The translations under genes were made by a program, and so were the position numbers. The notes under the pieces were generated by a model. It searched no databases. It was not told the origin of the DNA and worked only from the letters and a program-made list of their open reading frames with translations. 64,000 nucleotides of DNA, taken from Dactylellina haptotyla (lineage: Eukaryota > Ascomycota > Orbiliomycetes > Orbiliales > Orbiliaceae). The DNA lies in NCBI GenBank assembly GCA_031310005.1, contig CM062385.1:1-64000 (forward strand), written 5' to 3'. Shown piece after piece: positions 1-10,306 of the stretch. Every line of letters starts with the position of its first letter. Position 1 is the stretch's first letter.

Positions 1-117
1 AACTAACCTAACCTAACCTAACCTAACCTAACCCTAACCCTAACCTAACCTAACCCCTAACCTAACCTAAACCTAACCTAACCTAACCCTAACCTAAAAC
101 CTAACCTAAATAAATAT
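1..117. repeat. Telomeric repeat array (C-rich strand), chromosome end
   Basis: The first 117 bases are an uninterrupted run of CCTAA-type units, so the left edge is a chromosome terminus read on the C-rich strand. Most units are the 5-mer CCTAA (TTAGG on the G strand). About three CCCTAA (TTAGGG), one CCCCTAA and a few with extra A are mixed in. Filamentous ascomycetes usually carry regular TTAGGG, so the mixture is unusual. It may reflect a divergent telomerase template or homopolymer errors in long-read consensus. The array passes straight into AT-rich DNA. Confidence 0.95.
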
Positions 118-228
118 ATTAAAAATAATATATATTTATAAATATAAAGTGCGATAATAAAACTTAAAATAATGTAATATAAAGTAAGGTATAAGTATTT
201 ATATTGTTAAGACTTGTGGTCTGTAATA
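108..228 (-). repeat. Inverted LTR fragment abutting the telomere
   Basis: This segment matches, in reverse complement, the first ~120 bp of the 549-bp LTR found at 38776, 49100 and 63362-63909. It ends at 228 with GTGGTCTGTAATA, the counterpart of the LTR terminus reading TGTCACAGACCAC on the other strand. The rest of the LTR is missing: the telomere array begins where the LTR is cut. It is a truncated copy from the same family as the 38-64 kb nest. Confidence 0.75.
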
Positions 229-1949
229 ATTAATTTTTACTATTAATCCAAATTTTAAAGAAAATTTTTTGGAGATTTAGAATAGTATTTAGTAAAATCT
301 TAAATATGCTGAGCTTTAATAAAGGATTTGGGAATTTAAGATAGCCTTAAAAAATAAAAAACTCTAAGAAATTGATGATAAATTAGTAATTATATAATAA
401 AAAAATTTTCATAAATATTAGAAATATCAAGAATAAAAAAAAGCGGAAATATTATTAATTTAATATAATTTTAAAAATAAGTTAAAAAATTTAAAAAATC
501 CAAAATTATTAGAAGAATTAAAATTGGAATTAATTCCAAAAATATTATAAAAAAGTAATTATAAAGGATTTATGTTTTTAAAAATTAGTAAAAGATATTA
601 ATGATAAAAAAAGTTTAAAATAATTTTAAATATTAAATTAAAATATTAATAGGATATTAATGTTAAAAAAAGGGATTTTATAATAAAGTTTAAATAATAT
701 GATAAATTATATTAAGAAATAATATAAGTAAGGGGAGCTATAAGAATAGTAATAAAAAATATTAATATTTTTTTTTAGATTAATGAAAAGATATAAAAAT
801 AATATAAAAATGGGAATATTTAAAATAAAGAATTATTTTTGAATTAAAAAAAATAATTATATTATTTAAAATTATTTATTATCTCTTTTATCTAAAAATA
901 TTTGTTATCTTCTTTATTTAGAATCACTTATTATTTTTTTTATTTAAAATTACTTATTATTTCTTTATCTAAAATTACTTATTATTTACTTTTATTTATA
1001 AGTATTTATATTTGTACTTTTAGTATTATGTAATTTAAGAAATCAAGTAATAATTTAAGTATTAGTTTGAAATATATATATATGCGGAATTTAGTAAAAT
1101 TAAGTGGTATCTTATCTGTCACCTTGTTACCTTGTGCCTATTATACCAATTCTTACATCATTTCAATATTTCATTATCAAATTGTTAATATTAAAATTAT
1201 AATTTTAAAAATATATATAATTTTTATTATAATCCAATTAAAATTTATAATTTAAAATATCATCTCATTCTATTACTTCTAAAATAATATTTCTTTAAAT
1301 ATACAATTATTTAATAGAAATTAGCATATTTAATATATATATAACTTTTTTAATTAAATTAAATAAAATTAATTAAAGTATTATACTTTTTTTTATATAA
1401 AAGTATTAAGGTAAACTATTTTCACTAAGATTAGATTTTTAATTTTAATTACCAAGTCTTAATTTAAAAAAGTATATATTTAAAAGATAATTAAAATTAT
1501 ATATAAAATATATAATAATAAAATAAATAATAGATAACTAAAAATTATATTATTTGATAGTATTGATTAATAAAGAATTATTATCATCAATTCTAAAGAT
1601 AGTCTTAAATATATAAAGTTCATATATATTATTCTTAAATACTTAATACTCATTAAATAAATATTGAGTGATAGATTATATTATCATACTTAGTATTTAG
1701 TAGTTGAATATTAAATAATTTTGATAAGAAAACTTTTACCAAATTTTTTGAAAATTATACAATTAATTTTTTTTAAAAAACAAATATTTCTAGAAATAGG
1801 ATTATAATATTTCTATTTCTAACAATCATTTCTTTTATATATAAATTATACAGGTATATCATGTATCTGTGTTTTGTATACCTATTTTAGATAGCGCATA
1901 CAAAAGTCTGGTACGGGATAATCGGATATACGATTAGTAGTCCGTAACA
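229..1949. other. AT-rich subtelomeric DNA, RIP-like, no gene seen
   Basis: Very AT-rich sequence with stop codons in every frame. The longest ORF (1067-1255) is a low-complexity Ile/Tyr-rich string and is not credible. Around 1376-1400 there is a short match to the inverted start of the LTR family. Bases 1850-1948 are a less AT-rich patch with small inverted repeats (AGGTATA/TATACCT). No RNA gene was recognised. Confidence 0.7.
864..990. repeat. Degenerate 25-27 bp tandem repeat (five units)
   Basis: Five consecutive degenerate units of the form ATTTAAAATTACTTATTATT followed by a T-rich tail of TTCTTT type. The units differ by a few bases each. It looks like an AT-rich subtelomeric minisatellite. 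Unit borders are approximate. Confidence 0.55.
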
Positions 1950-2072
1950 ATTTTATAATTTTATATATACTTTTTACTAAGAAACCTAGGTATTCTAGAA
2001 AGAGAGAGAGTTATATATATCTTAGTATTATATATTTGTACCGTTACATTGGATAGCGTACGAAGTGTAACA
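1950..2072 (+). repeat. LTR 3'-end fragment (same Gypsy family)
   Basis: Matches the last ~120 bp of the 549-bp LTR, including the CCTAGGTATTCTAGA block and the terminal GCGTACGAAGTGTAACA. It ends at 2072. Fewer C and G positions are lost here than in most copies, so it is one of the better-preserved samples of the LTR end. The 5' part is absent. Confidence 0.75.
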
Positions 2073-2121
2073 TCAATGTTATCAAATAATATAATTTTTA
2101 GTTATTTATTACTTATTTTGT

Positions 2122-2260
2122 TGTTATATACTTTATATATAATTTTAGTTATTTATTGAATATATACTTCCTTAAATTAAGACCTAGTAATTAAAGTTGA
2201 GAGTCCAATCTAGTGAAGATAGTTCGCCTTAGTACTTCTGTACTGGGGAGAAGTGTAACA
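2122..2260 (+). repeat. Possible short solo LTR of a second family
   Basis: The segment starts TGTTATATAC and ends GAAGTGTAACA, so it has TG...CA style ends, and it carries an internal hairpin (AGTAC TTCT GTACT). Its body does not match the 549-bp LTR. No target-site duplication was found beside it, so the call is weak. Confidence 0.25.
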
Positions 2261-2386
2261 TAAATATAATATTCTAATTTAATAAAATATAATAATAAAA
2301 ATTAAATTTTACATATTTTTTTATTATAAGTTTTCGACTATTTTTGCTATAATATTTTTGGACTTAATCCTGAAGAATTTATTATA

Positions 2387-2635
2387 TTATATACAAGAAC
2401 ACGTAATAATCTTTTTAATCCTGGGAGTTCTCTGCGGATCGTCCACTTCACTTCCAAAAAGGACTTTCTCAACCTTATCCGCAGGGAAGAAACTTTTTTC
2501 TGATTGTGCTCCAGGGCAGATTGCTCGGGCTTCCCTTTGGAGAGCGTCACGTATCTTCTTCCAAACACAGTTGGTAGGCGCGCTTAAACACTCGTCCCTG
2601 AACGTAGCAGGTGATATCGTTTCAAAACTTTGCAT
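2387..2635 (-). CDS. Hypothetical 82-aa protein, possibly truncated
   Basis: Not recognised. The ORF encodes 82 residues rich in Lys, Arg and Glu, with four Cys and no signal peptide or membrane segment. The start is supported by an in-frame stop just upstream, a good context (CAAAATG), and a TATAAAA-type box about 80 nt further upstream on this strand (near 2714-2722). The 3' end lies at the border with AT-rich DNA, so the ORF may be the surviving 5' piece of a longer gene. It is the gene candidate nearest the telomere. It could also be a chance ORF. Confidence 0.35.
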   Translation of the reverse strand: MQSFETISPATFRDECLSAPTNCVWKKIRDALQREARAICPGAQSEKSFFPADKVEKVLFGSEVDDPQRTPRIKKIITCSCI

Positions 2636-3843
2636 TTTGAGGAGTTAAGAGTGGCGAAGGTAATTTTGGTGTTTCGCGTAGCAAATGGATTTGTAGGTGC
2701 TTAAGTGTGTTCTTTTATATCAACTATTTTCGTTAACTGTGTCCTCGTCGTAGGACCTACATGTAGGCAGTGTAAACTGCATCCGCTTAGTGGAGAGTTG
2801 GGTGGGCTAAAGTCTGTGACCGACCTCTCAGGTTGGATCGGAGCGCCGCGGGCGGGCTTAAGAATACTAGCAAGATCTTTTGAAAGGTTGATTCAAGTCG
2901 AAAGTAGATGTATGTGTAATGCTAGGAAGTCTGATTCCAATTTGCATATGCAGATATGATGTATGAACGACCACCAAGGCGTCCAGCCTGACCCCGCTCA
3001 TGCACACTGTGTTGCGCTCAAACTATTCAGCCTTTTCTTCGAGCCGCCACCGCACTGCCTCAAGAGAGATAAAGAGAATTCAGCTTGAGAAATTTAGCCA
3101 ATAGTACGCAACACCGGAGATATGCATGCAAAAATCGAGATTCGGGCTGAAGGTCTAGACTAGGCCCATAGCGGGCGGTGAAGAGTGATAAGCCGGTGTT
3201 GAGACCTCGAAAGAGACCCTAGGTAGGATTAGGTACCGGTACGGCGTGTTGGAAGACCCTTGTTTGGAAATGCTGAGAAGTTATCTGGTCTTGTAAATGT
3301 TACAGCTCGCGACGATAGTGGAGCGACGAAGCTTACAAAATACTACATAATAATGTATATAAAGTATTAAGAGATCTTACAAAGAAAGGCCTTATATAAA
3401 AATTTTAGTCTACGAAATTTGAAATCCTCATCAGAAAAAAGTTAAACGAATTTATATATGACAATACTTTGTATTGTCTAAACAAGGGAAGTGGCTTAAT
3501 AGGGCATGGAATATCAAACCTAAAGAAGATTATATTATACCGCGTTAGAAGGAAATGAAGATACAAACAAACGGGTTTATCAAGGTCTGTAGGACCCAGC
3601 CACGGGATCTGAAAAGATTGGGGTACAAGTTAGGTAGTTGGAGTCATTCTTCTTGCTAAAATCACAAAATGGCACTTAGGTGTGGGTAACCAATTTGAGA
3701 CGAATCTCCATTGTTGTTGTTTCACTTCCCACCGCAACCCGAGAATTAGTGCCCGACTCTAGCATCCCAGACTTCTTAGGTTCTCTCGATACGCACCCTG
3801 CGGAGATGTGTTGAATAATTATATATATATAGAACGCAGATGC
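2636..3843. other. Intergenic, no supported gene
   Basis: Moderate base composition. Short ORFs exist on both strands (for example 2705-2959) but show no family signature, signal peptide or splice logic. A short palindrome (ACAATACTTTGTATTGT) lies near 3461. The right end is the 3' flank of the GH43 gene. Confidence 0.5.
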
Positions 3844-5403
3844 TTATAAGCACTGTGAATAGTATGCGTTTGAATATGTACATGTGCCTTGTGCGCAGCA
3901 TGTACCACCAGTCCACCCTATACCGCCACACTGGCCATATAGCGGGCTGCAATTTGTGCCGCCGGAAGAACTAGTGGTAGTAGTTCTTGCTGTACTGCTA
4001 ACAGAAGTTATGGCTTTTGTAGTAGTGGAAGTGGTGGAAGCGCTACTACTGCTGCTAAATTGCCACCAATTAAAGTTGAACAAGGTGGTTCCACTGCTAC
4101 CAGTGAACCGAAAGAATAGATCTTGGGTACCAGTGGCACCGCTTATGGCGCAGGTCACAGTCGTCCAGGTTTGCCAGCTACCGGTACCGGCAACCGAGCA
4201 AGTCCCAACGAGTGTGCCGCTCGTGCTACCCAGGCGGACCTCAATCTGGCCGCCGCTATTAGCTGAGGCGACGCGAACAGAAAGAGACTTGGCTCCGGTG
4301 CCAAACGCCACACCTTTAACCTTTATGTAGTCACCATTCTCAATGTAGGCGACATCTAGACCTCCTTCGCTGCAGGTCTCGGTTTTGAGACCCGAGGAAA
4401 AAGCGATAGTTTCAGCTTCTTGGCGCACATAAGGGTCTAAAGTGCCTAGTTGCGGAGCGCCACTAGTAGTTTGCGCGATGGTAGGAATGGTACCGTCGGA
4501 GTTGTACGTGAATTTCTCGACACAGATAGAGCGGGTATAGCCACTCCCCCCAGGAAGGGCGCCGTTATGATAGAAGAAATAAGAGTTGCCCTGGAAATCG
4601 ATTATAGCTGGGTGGTTTGTGAAACTTTTGCCACCAGCCGGCATGATGACTCCCTTATAAGTCCACGGCCCCGTAGGACTGGTACCGATTGAATAGCGAA
4701 TGTCCTCGGAACAGCAGTTAGCAGCATAAATCATATAATAACTTCCATTCCGTTTATATGCCCACGGTCCTTCTTCAAATGTCGTGGGACGCTGAGCATT
4801 ACCGGAACGACTACCGAAGCCTGCTGTCGTAAGGGTTATTTTTGTTGGACTACCGCTGTAGGAGATCATGTCTGAATTGAGTTTGACGTAATATAGATCG
4901 GGGTTTCCCCAGTACAACCACGCCTGACCACCGTCGTCGATGAACACAGTTGGGTCGATCTCATTGTTTTCAACCAACGGTTTTCCCAAGGCATCTTTGT
5001 ACGGACCTGTTATCGTATCGCTGACCCCGACCCCAATAGCCATAGAGCCAGTGGTATGTCGCATAGGAGCGTAATAGTAAAACTTGTTATTCCGAGCAAT
5101 AACTTGCCCGGCCCATGCATTGGCGTTGGCCCAGCTAAAAGTGGCGAGGCTCATGACCACACCATGATCTTGCCAATTCACCATATCCGCCGACGAAAAA
5201 AGCCGCCAATCCTTCATATTATAGGTTGTTGAGCCATCTTCATCGTGGTCAGCGAAAAGGTAGACTCGGTTGTTATAAACCACTGGTGCTGGATCCGCTG
5301 TGTATATTGTCTGAATGATAGGGTTATCGGCTCTTACAATACCGTGGTATCCCATTAAGCCCAAAAGCCACCAAGTTTGATATGAGATTTTCGAAATTTT
5401 CAT
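3844..5403 (-). CDS. Secreted GH43 glycosidase with CBM6 and CBM1
   Basis: A 519-aa secreted enzyme of glycoside hydrolase family 43, likely removing arabinofuranosyl or xylosyl units from plant-wall arabinoxylan or arabinan. Residues 1-25 are a signal peptide. The five-bladed propeller domain spans about 26-320, with the three family acids visible: Asp37 (YTADPAP, general base), Asp150 (NEIDPT, pKa modulator) and Glu211 (EEGPW, general acid). His264 in NHPAI fits the conserved central site. Residues ~325-452 read as a CBM6 module (QEAE start, NWWQF end). A Ser/Thr linker follows, then a fungal CBM1 at 485-519 with its cysteines and aromatic residues W497, Y514 and Y515. Single exon, no lesion. 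A TATATATAG-like element lies ~190 bp upstream. The subfamily and exact substrate cannot be read from sequence alone. Confidence 0.93.
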   Translation of the reverse strand: MKISKISYQTWWLLGLMGYHGIVRADNPIIQTIYTADPAPVVYNNRVYLFADHDEDGSTTYNMKDWRLFSSADMVNWQDHGVVMSLATFSWANANAWAGQVIARNNKFYYYAPMRHTTGSMAIGVGVSDTITGPYKDALGKPLVENNEIDPTVFIDDGGQAWLYWGNPDLYYVKLNSDMISYSGSPTKITLTTAGFGSRSGNAQRPTTFEEGPWAYKRNGSYYMIYAANCCSEDIRYSIGTSPTGPWTYKGVIMPAGGKSFTNHPAIIDFQGNSYFFYHNGALPGGSGYTRSICVEKFTYNSDGTIPTIAQTTSGAPQLGTLDPYVRQEAETIAFSSGLKTETCSEGGLDVAYIENGDYIKVKGVAFGTGAKSLSVRVASANSGGQIEVRLGSTSGTLVGTCSVAGTGSWQTWTTVTCAISGATGTQDLFFRFTGSSGTTLFNFNWWQFSSSSSASTTSTTTKAITSVSSTARTTTTSSSGGTNCSPLYGQCGGIGWTGGTCCAQGTCTYSNAYYSQCL

Positions 5404-8362
5404 ATTTTAGTTTTGATCCTCGAGGGAGAGTTTTGTTTAAGTTGGGTCTTGGGATTTTATTGCTGGAAAATTTGTTTCGATTGGTGAAATTTTAGAAACC
5501 TGAAGTCAAAACTTTGGCTATGGAATATACCGAGATATCACTTCATCCTCAAGGAGGATTCAATCGATTTAAATCAAGGTTGATAGTTACATATATCTAT
5601 ATATAGAAAGTATCGTTGGGTTTTTGGTTAGTTGTTGCCTTTTACCTACTGTTGCAATTTGAAAGTCTTGACGGGCTAATGCGGGTTAATCCACTTGCCA
5701 GGATATTAAATGCAGGCAAAAGAACTATGTGTTCACTGCGCTCGGTCGGTCCGGCGGTTCACGCGGTCCACCACACAGAACCCGCTGATTCCGTAATCTT
5801 CGAGTCGTACATGATTTACGAGATAGCTTGCAATGATTCTGGTCCCCTTTTTTTCTCGGTATTTGATATCGGAGAGCAATGTCAAACAACACGCATCAAG
5901 CCTAGTGCACAACTAGTTTGCACGACTATCTTCATGTATGCGATATGCGCTCTCGCTACTGCCTGGTTATGATCGCAGTTTTGCCTGATCTCTTAAAAGC
6001 AGAGTGGAGGAGTGAGGGGTTTTCTTCGGAACAACCTCTAAGAATTCACGAGCATGGATATCACTAAATTTAAAAATAAAAGAAGAAGAAAAAGCTCAGT
6101 GTTTATATTCAGAGTTGGTTCTATACAAAAAACCGAAGCCCTTTATAAGTGCCGATGAACCTTGGTAACCCAATCGCTAGGGATGAACCTGCATATTAAA
6201 AGAGGAGTTAATTCTATGGTACCCTGCGCAGACTCTGTTACCCTGCAAGCTTTATAATCAGCCTCCTGTAATTAGTCCGGAAAATACAAACCCAGCTTAG
6301 TAGTCCTTGACGACGGGTTCTAACAGAAATGTTATTCTTTTTTTCAACATACTCTTTCTTAACTGGTGCTAGAAGTATATTGCATGACTGACGTTGGAAT
6401 GGACGAGGCGGCAAAGCATCCATCCCCTGCACGGTAGAAAATCAAGCATTTAGCCCAGATAGCCTAAGTCTTAGGAGGTAGCGAACCATCCAAGATATTT
6501 AAATAAGTTAGTATGATATCGAATAAGGGATGGTTGCCGAAGTAAGGAGCCGAAGTTCTAGGAGCCTGTTGGTTTCTTCTGGTCCTAGCTGCCCTTCTTT
6601 TTCCGGTTTCGAATGGTGAATCTTGATCTTATTGCATAGGGCTTCCTGTTTTGTTCAGGTATTAGGAAAAGACATCGATTCGTCAAGTCCTAAATTTTCA
6701 CATACGTCAGAGATAAGGAAATAAAAGATATATGTACTTATGTATACATTTAGTATTGGGCGTGAGAGGTGGTCGAGCTGTTTTGATGTCTTTGTCGACA
6801 ACACATACAAAAATCGTGTACCCTGGTGTCGTTCCCAGACCAACACAAAAGCAGCGCAGGTTCTGGCAAATTCACAGAAAAACAATACACAACAAGTTAA
6901 AAAGGTCTTTTTTATGATTTTCCACGCTTATCCTACCTGATTATTCGATTATTCTCCGACTTTCTTCCGGTTTTTCCGTTGTACCCTTAGTCCATCCATC
7001 CATTAATAATCTGCCTAGTTCGATGGTGCTATCTTCTTAGGAAACCACGCCACTCAACAATCTCGGATAACGAGACTGCGCCATCCGTCCTGCTTTAAAA
7101 ATGCGTACCCTAGAAACCTTTCGAGAATATCAAAGCCAACTCTATTCTAATAATAAGAAGCATTAGAATGCTCAATAAATCAATTCGTCCAGTAGTTTCA
7201 GAATTTTTCGTCCAGAACTGGCTGGTGTAAACAAGATTAAGAGTGGGATTTCGATTACACTTGCCATCTTGGTTTAGATGATGCGTGACCGTTTGGATGG
7301 AAGCCACAAAAGCCAGAGGCATGTGGGATTGGTTAGCACTCTAGCTGATGCAAGTATGTGACCTCTGTAGCTCATATACCTCGAACAGAATTGCATAACT
7401 AGCTGACTGCAAGAGTGGAAGCTAGCTCCCTTATGTCTTACGCTCTTAGAGAAATATACGCGATATTCTGTAGTGAAAAACTCTTTAATATCTATTTAAA
7501 GCCCTGTAGACTAATAGGACATTTCTGTATCTAATTCGTCGTGTGAGCTGAGGTATGGAGTAGCGTCCAAGCGTGAGGTCACGCATCGCCGCATCGCCTA
7601 TGAGTCCAGGCTTTTATTCTGGTACGAGAACACGAACTTGATATCATTACGTATAGCCAAACCTACGAGGACCTAGAGCGTTGTAATTCGAGGTTTGGAT
7701 CGCTGACAAATAAATCAAGATCACTCTAAGTAGCACTACAGAACCAGGTAGCCCGTAACCATCGATATGCTTATCGTTATCCGCTTTTAGGAAGCTGAAG
7801 GTTAGCACATATCGACTATTCAAATCTGTGTAGGTCCTGATGTTCCCGCTCCCGCTTTGGCTTCCCCTTGAACTTTGATGAATCAGTTTGCGATACCCTA
7901 TTCTGGTGTGTATCATGTGACGCGTCGGTGTTGAGTTAGTGGGGTCTCGATTGCCAAGGAGCGGAGGCGCTGTTTCCAAAATAGGTAATTTGGGTTCTTT
8001 CTCCTTCGCGTTGATAAGGCCTTACAAGGCTGCCAGATTAGGGATTTGAGCCTATAATGAACTACTTTAGACTCCGAGTACACCTCATATTTTCAAGAAT
8101 CCTCGACCGGACGTTATCGTATATTCAACAGTGGGTGATTTAAAGCCCAGGTGACGCTCGACAAAATATAAATTTCCTGGTGTGTTTCGCGAATATTTGG
8201 ACAACAACTTGCGAGTCTGAATGTTTGTTGCTCTCGCCACTATGAACTGTCCCTAACCTATTAAATCTATAGAAAAAACTTGGATTTTTCCAACCGAACT
8301 GTACCAAGCATACCGAAAAAACGAGCATTGGAAGGAAGCGAACCACCATACTAACGCGTATA
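5404..8362. other. Long intergenic stretch, no supported gene
   Basis: About 3 kb of ordinary composition. ORFs of 60-118 codons occur (5616-5972 plus; 6655-6885, 7110-7322 and 7647-7979 minus) but none shows a recognisable domain, a good start context or splice continuation. The 110-codon ORF at 7647-7979 (minus) is the least random-looking and might be an exon of an unknown gene. It may be decayed gene or transposon DNA. Confidence 0.45.
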
Positions 8363-8614
8363 ATGTGCTTCTACGAACAAAATGTCTTTCGAGACTGCCA
8401 TTGCTTTAAATGGGGCCGCTTTAGACAGCACTGCGCTCAGGAATGGCGAACTGGAGAGACTTGTGGTATGAAACTCATATATGAGGCGATTTCGAAACCC
8501 GGTAAATGCATTGCGTGCAATAGAATTAATGTGGCGACAAGGAGACTCAATGCTTCACGTGAGAAGGTTGGTCGTTGGTTATCAGAAGGCCGAAATCCGA
8601 TCGGTCAAGACTAA
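8363..8614 (+). CDS. Small conserved fungal Cys/His protein, 83 aa
   Basis: An 83-residue protein of a type common in ascomycetes as a short uncharacterised family. It begins with a CFYEQ motif, then a WGRFRQHC segment, then EWRTGETCGMKL, a C-x2-C pair (CIAC) and a basic C-terminal helix with a tryptophan. The spacing of Cys and His suggests a small metal-binding fold, but no function is known to me. No signal peptide or membrane segment. It lies 32 bp before the start of the C2H2 gene on the same strand, so the pair may share a transcript or the short gene may be an independent unit. Confidence 0.7.
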   Translation: MCFYEQNVFRDCHCFKWGRFRQHCAQEWRTGETCGMKLIYEAISKPGKCIACNRINVATRRLNASREKVGRWLSEGRNPIGQD

Positions 8615-8646
8615 GGCTGTATTACGGCATCTAATATCCCGATGCC

Positions 8647-10194
8647 ATGTTACACTCGCCGATGGTGGCCCCGATGATCTCAGTTGGAGGGGACGCAGTC
8701 GTCGCATTCCCTCAAAACTGGCCAAATTTTCAGTCTGTACCACCGAGAGGATACCGAAGTCCACGAGAGGAAACAAAACCAATCAAACCAGCGAGCTCTG
8801 GATGGAAAGAGCACGAATTCTCTCAATATGAAGTTTTTAGCATGTCGAACAGCGCATCCGCGATGAAATTTTGTCATCGTAGTTCTACAGAGTTAAGTGC
8901 AGCCCAACATGTACCAGCCGTTATACAACCATCATTTCAGAATCGTACCGTCCTAGGGCCACCAAGTCGATATGCCGACTGTGGAGAGTTCAATTTAAAG
9001 GCGAATGAGCGGGGAACCGGAATTTACGGCACTACGGAGAAGAACAGCCCTACTACACCTGGTTTCGATACGGCGGCAAACGCTCATCCAAATGCTTCCT
9101 GGCCGATAGCTACACCAAATAGTGGGTCTGCCTCAAAATCTGGACGATTAGGTGCTCCTTCACATAAAGATGTAGGGAAATTTTTTCATGAAAATGATAT
9201 CTCTTTTAAAGAAGATAGGTTGGGGGAAACTTCCAAAAAATCACAATTTATATGTTCAGGATGCGATTCTATATTCCTTCATGGAAAGGATCTTCGTCGT
9301 CATCAGGAGTCCGTGCACAAGAAGCTGAAAGAGCACTTGTGTACGGAAATTCCCTGCTCGAAATTCGAACAAGGACATGGGTTTAACAGAAGAGATAACC
9401 TTCAAAAGCACTTAAAAGGCGTTCATGGGAAACGGGCTCACGACGACGTCAAAAGTTTATTCATCAGCTACCATCATGATAATTTGAGAAGTGTTGTTGA
9501 AGCTCCACCCAGAATACAGACTCACAATTTTGAGAAAGGCTTGACTAGAGGCCTTGTGAATTCTCATCCCAAGGGCGTCTCGACTGACTGTTCCGCAGAA
9601 GACATGGAAATACTTTTTGGAGACCGCGCATCTCTAAAAACACTTCAGATGCTATTCGAGTTAGTCCCGTTACTAGCTGCCGATAATTTAAAGGCGGTCT
9701 CGAGTTTATTGCAGAAGGGGCGTCAAGAATCATTACAAAGGCCTCCAAACATCGTGCTAGGGCAGGGACTGGCTAATGGTATGGTAATAGAAGACCTAAC
9801 CCGTCAAAGATATATTTCAGGCCTCCAGAGAAAACTCTGCCCTCAGACACAGTCAGATTTAGCTGCATCCAGGTCATCCCTCCTGTCGAAATACCAAAGT
9901 TTCCAACAGAAAGCGGAGGAAGTCTTTAGAAAGCTGCGGGCTGCAACTGGCGACCCCAAAAGAAGCAAGGAGTTTAAAAACATTGTTTTGTCGCTTAAAG
10001 ACACAAAGAGTATAATATATACTGGCTGCTCTGCGCTCTTTAGTTTCCTTGACCCTAATAGAGAACCACCAAAAACTCTCTCAACACTTTACTATATGCT
10101 ACATGTTGCTTATGCGGCCTTTCAACTAAAATCGGATGAAGAAAGCGCCAGTTTTATGAGAAAAATACAGTTTGCGGAAGCGGTCACAGATTGA
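8647..10194 (+). CDS. C2H2 zinc-finger protein, 515 aa (possibly truncated)
   Basis: Probably a nuclear DNA-binding protein. Residues 1-195 are Ser/Pro/Asn-rich and look disordered. Two zinc fingers follow: C203-x2-C206-x12-H219-x4-H224, which is classical, and C232-x4-C237-x17-H255-x4-H260, which has a long loop. The remainder (~300-515) is mostly helical and charged and may be a regulatory or partner-binding domain. The start is the first ATG after an in-frame TAA at 8632. The ORF ends at TGA 10192-10194, but the same frame stays open after it and leads to the next gene part (see 10290-11625). The TGA may therefore be a nonsense mutation in a longer gene. No paralogue is visible in this window. 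Confidence 0.75.
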   Translation: MLHSPMVAPMISVGGDAVVAFPQNWPNFQSVPPRGYRSPREETKPIKPASSGWKEHEFSQYEVFSMSNSASAMKFCHRSSTELSAAQHVPAVIQPSFQNRTVLGPPSRYADCGEFNLKANERGTGIYGTTEKNSPTTPGFDTAANAHPNASWPIATPNSGSASKSGRLGAPSHKDVGKFFHENDISFKEDRLGETSKKSQFICSGCDSIFLHGKDLRRHQESVHKKLKEHLCTEIPCSKFEQGHGFNRRDNLQKHLKGVHGKRAHDDVKSLFISYHHDNLRSVVEAPPRIQTHNFEKGLTRGLVNSHPKGVSTDCSAEDMEILFGDRASLKTLQMLFELVPLLAADNLKAVSSLLQKGRQESLQRPPNIVLGQGLANGMVIEDLTRQRYISGLQRKLCPQTQSDLAASRSSLLSKYQSFQQKAEEVFRKLRAATGDPKRSKEFKNIVLSLKDTKSIIYTGCSALFSFLDPNREPPKTLSTLYYMLHVAYAAFQLKSDEESASFMRKIQFAEAVTD

Positions 10195-10260
10195 AGGCTC
10201 TGTCTTCCCATGATATCGGACACTGGGATGCACGAACAAAAAATATTTGATGAGCTGTTA

Positions 10261-10306
10261 GATGTCATGCAGAAAGAGAAAAAGATGTCATGCAGAAAGA
10301 GAAAAA
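10261..10306 (+). repeat. Perfect 23-bp tandem duplication
   Basis: The 23-bp unit starting GATGTCATGCAGAAAGAG occurs twice, at 10261-10283 and 10284-10306, without a mismatch. Because 23 is not a multiple of three, it shifts the frame of the ORF that begins at ATG 10210. With only one copy, that ORF would run directly into the 10290-11625 coding region. The perfect identity suggests a recent event or an assembly artefact. Confidence 0.9.

Noticed and set aside
864-990. Considered as a CRISPR-like array
   Set aside because: No unique spacers, degenerate AT-rich units and a eukaryotic telomere next to it; a minisatellite fits.
1067-1255. 62-codon ORF in AT-rich subtelomere
   Set aside because: Ile/Tyr low-complexity product expected by chance in AT-rich DNA.
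2341-3340. Considered as a telomere-linked RecQ helicase gene
   Set aside because: No helicase motifs in any frame; only an 82-aa unknown ORF is present.
4450-4692. Plus-strand ORF inside the GH43 gene
   Set aside because: Antisense shadow of an intact, well-conserved enzyme.
5616-5972. 118-codon plus-strand ORF with hydrophobic ends
   Set aside because: Needs a TTG start, no family signature, no splice continuation, and lies in a long gene-poor stretch.
7647-7979. 110-codon minus-strand ORF
   Set aside because: Composition is not random-looking, but no motif, signal peptide or neighbouring exon could be found; left as possible only.
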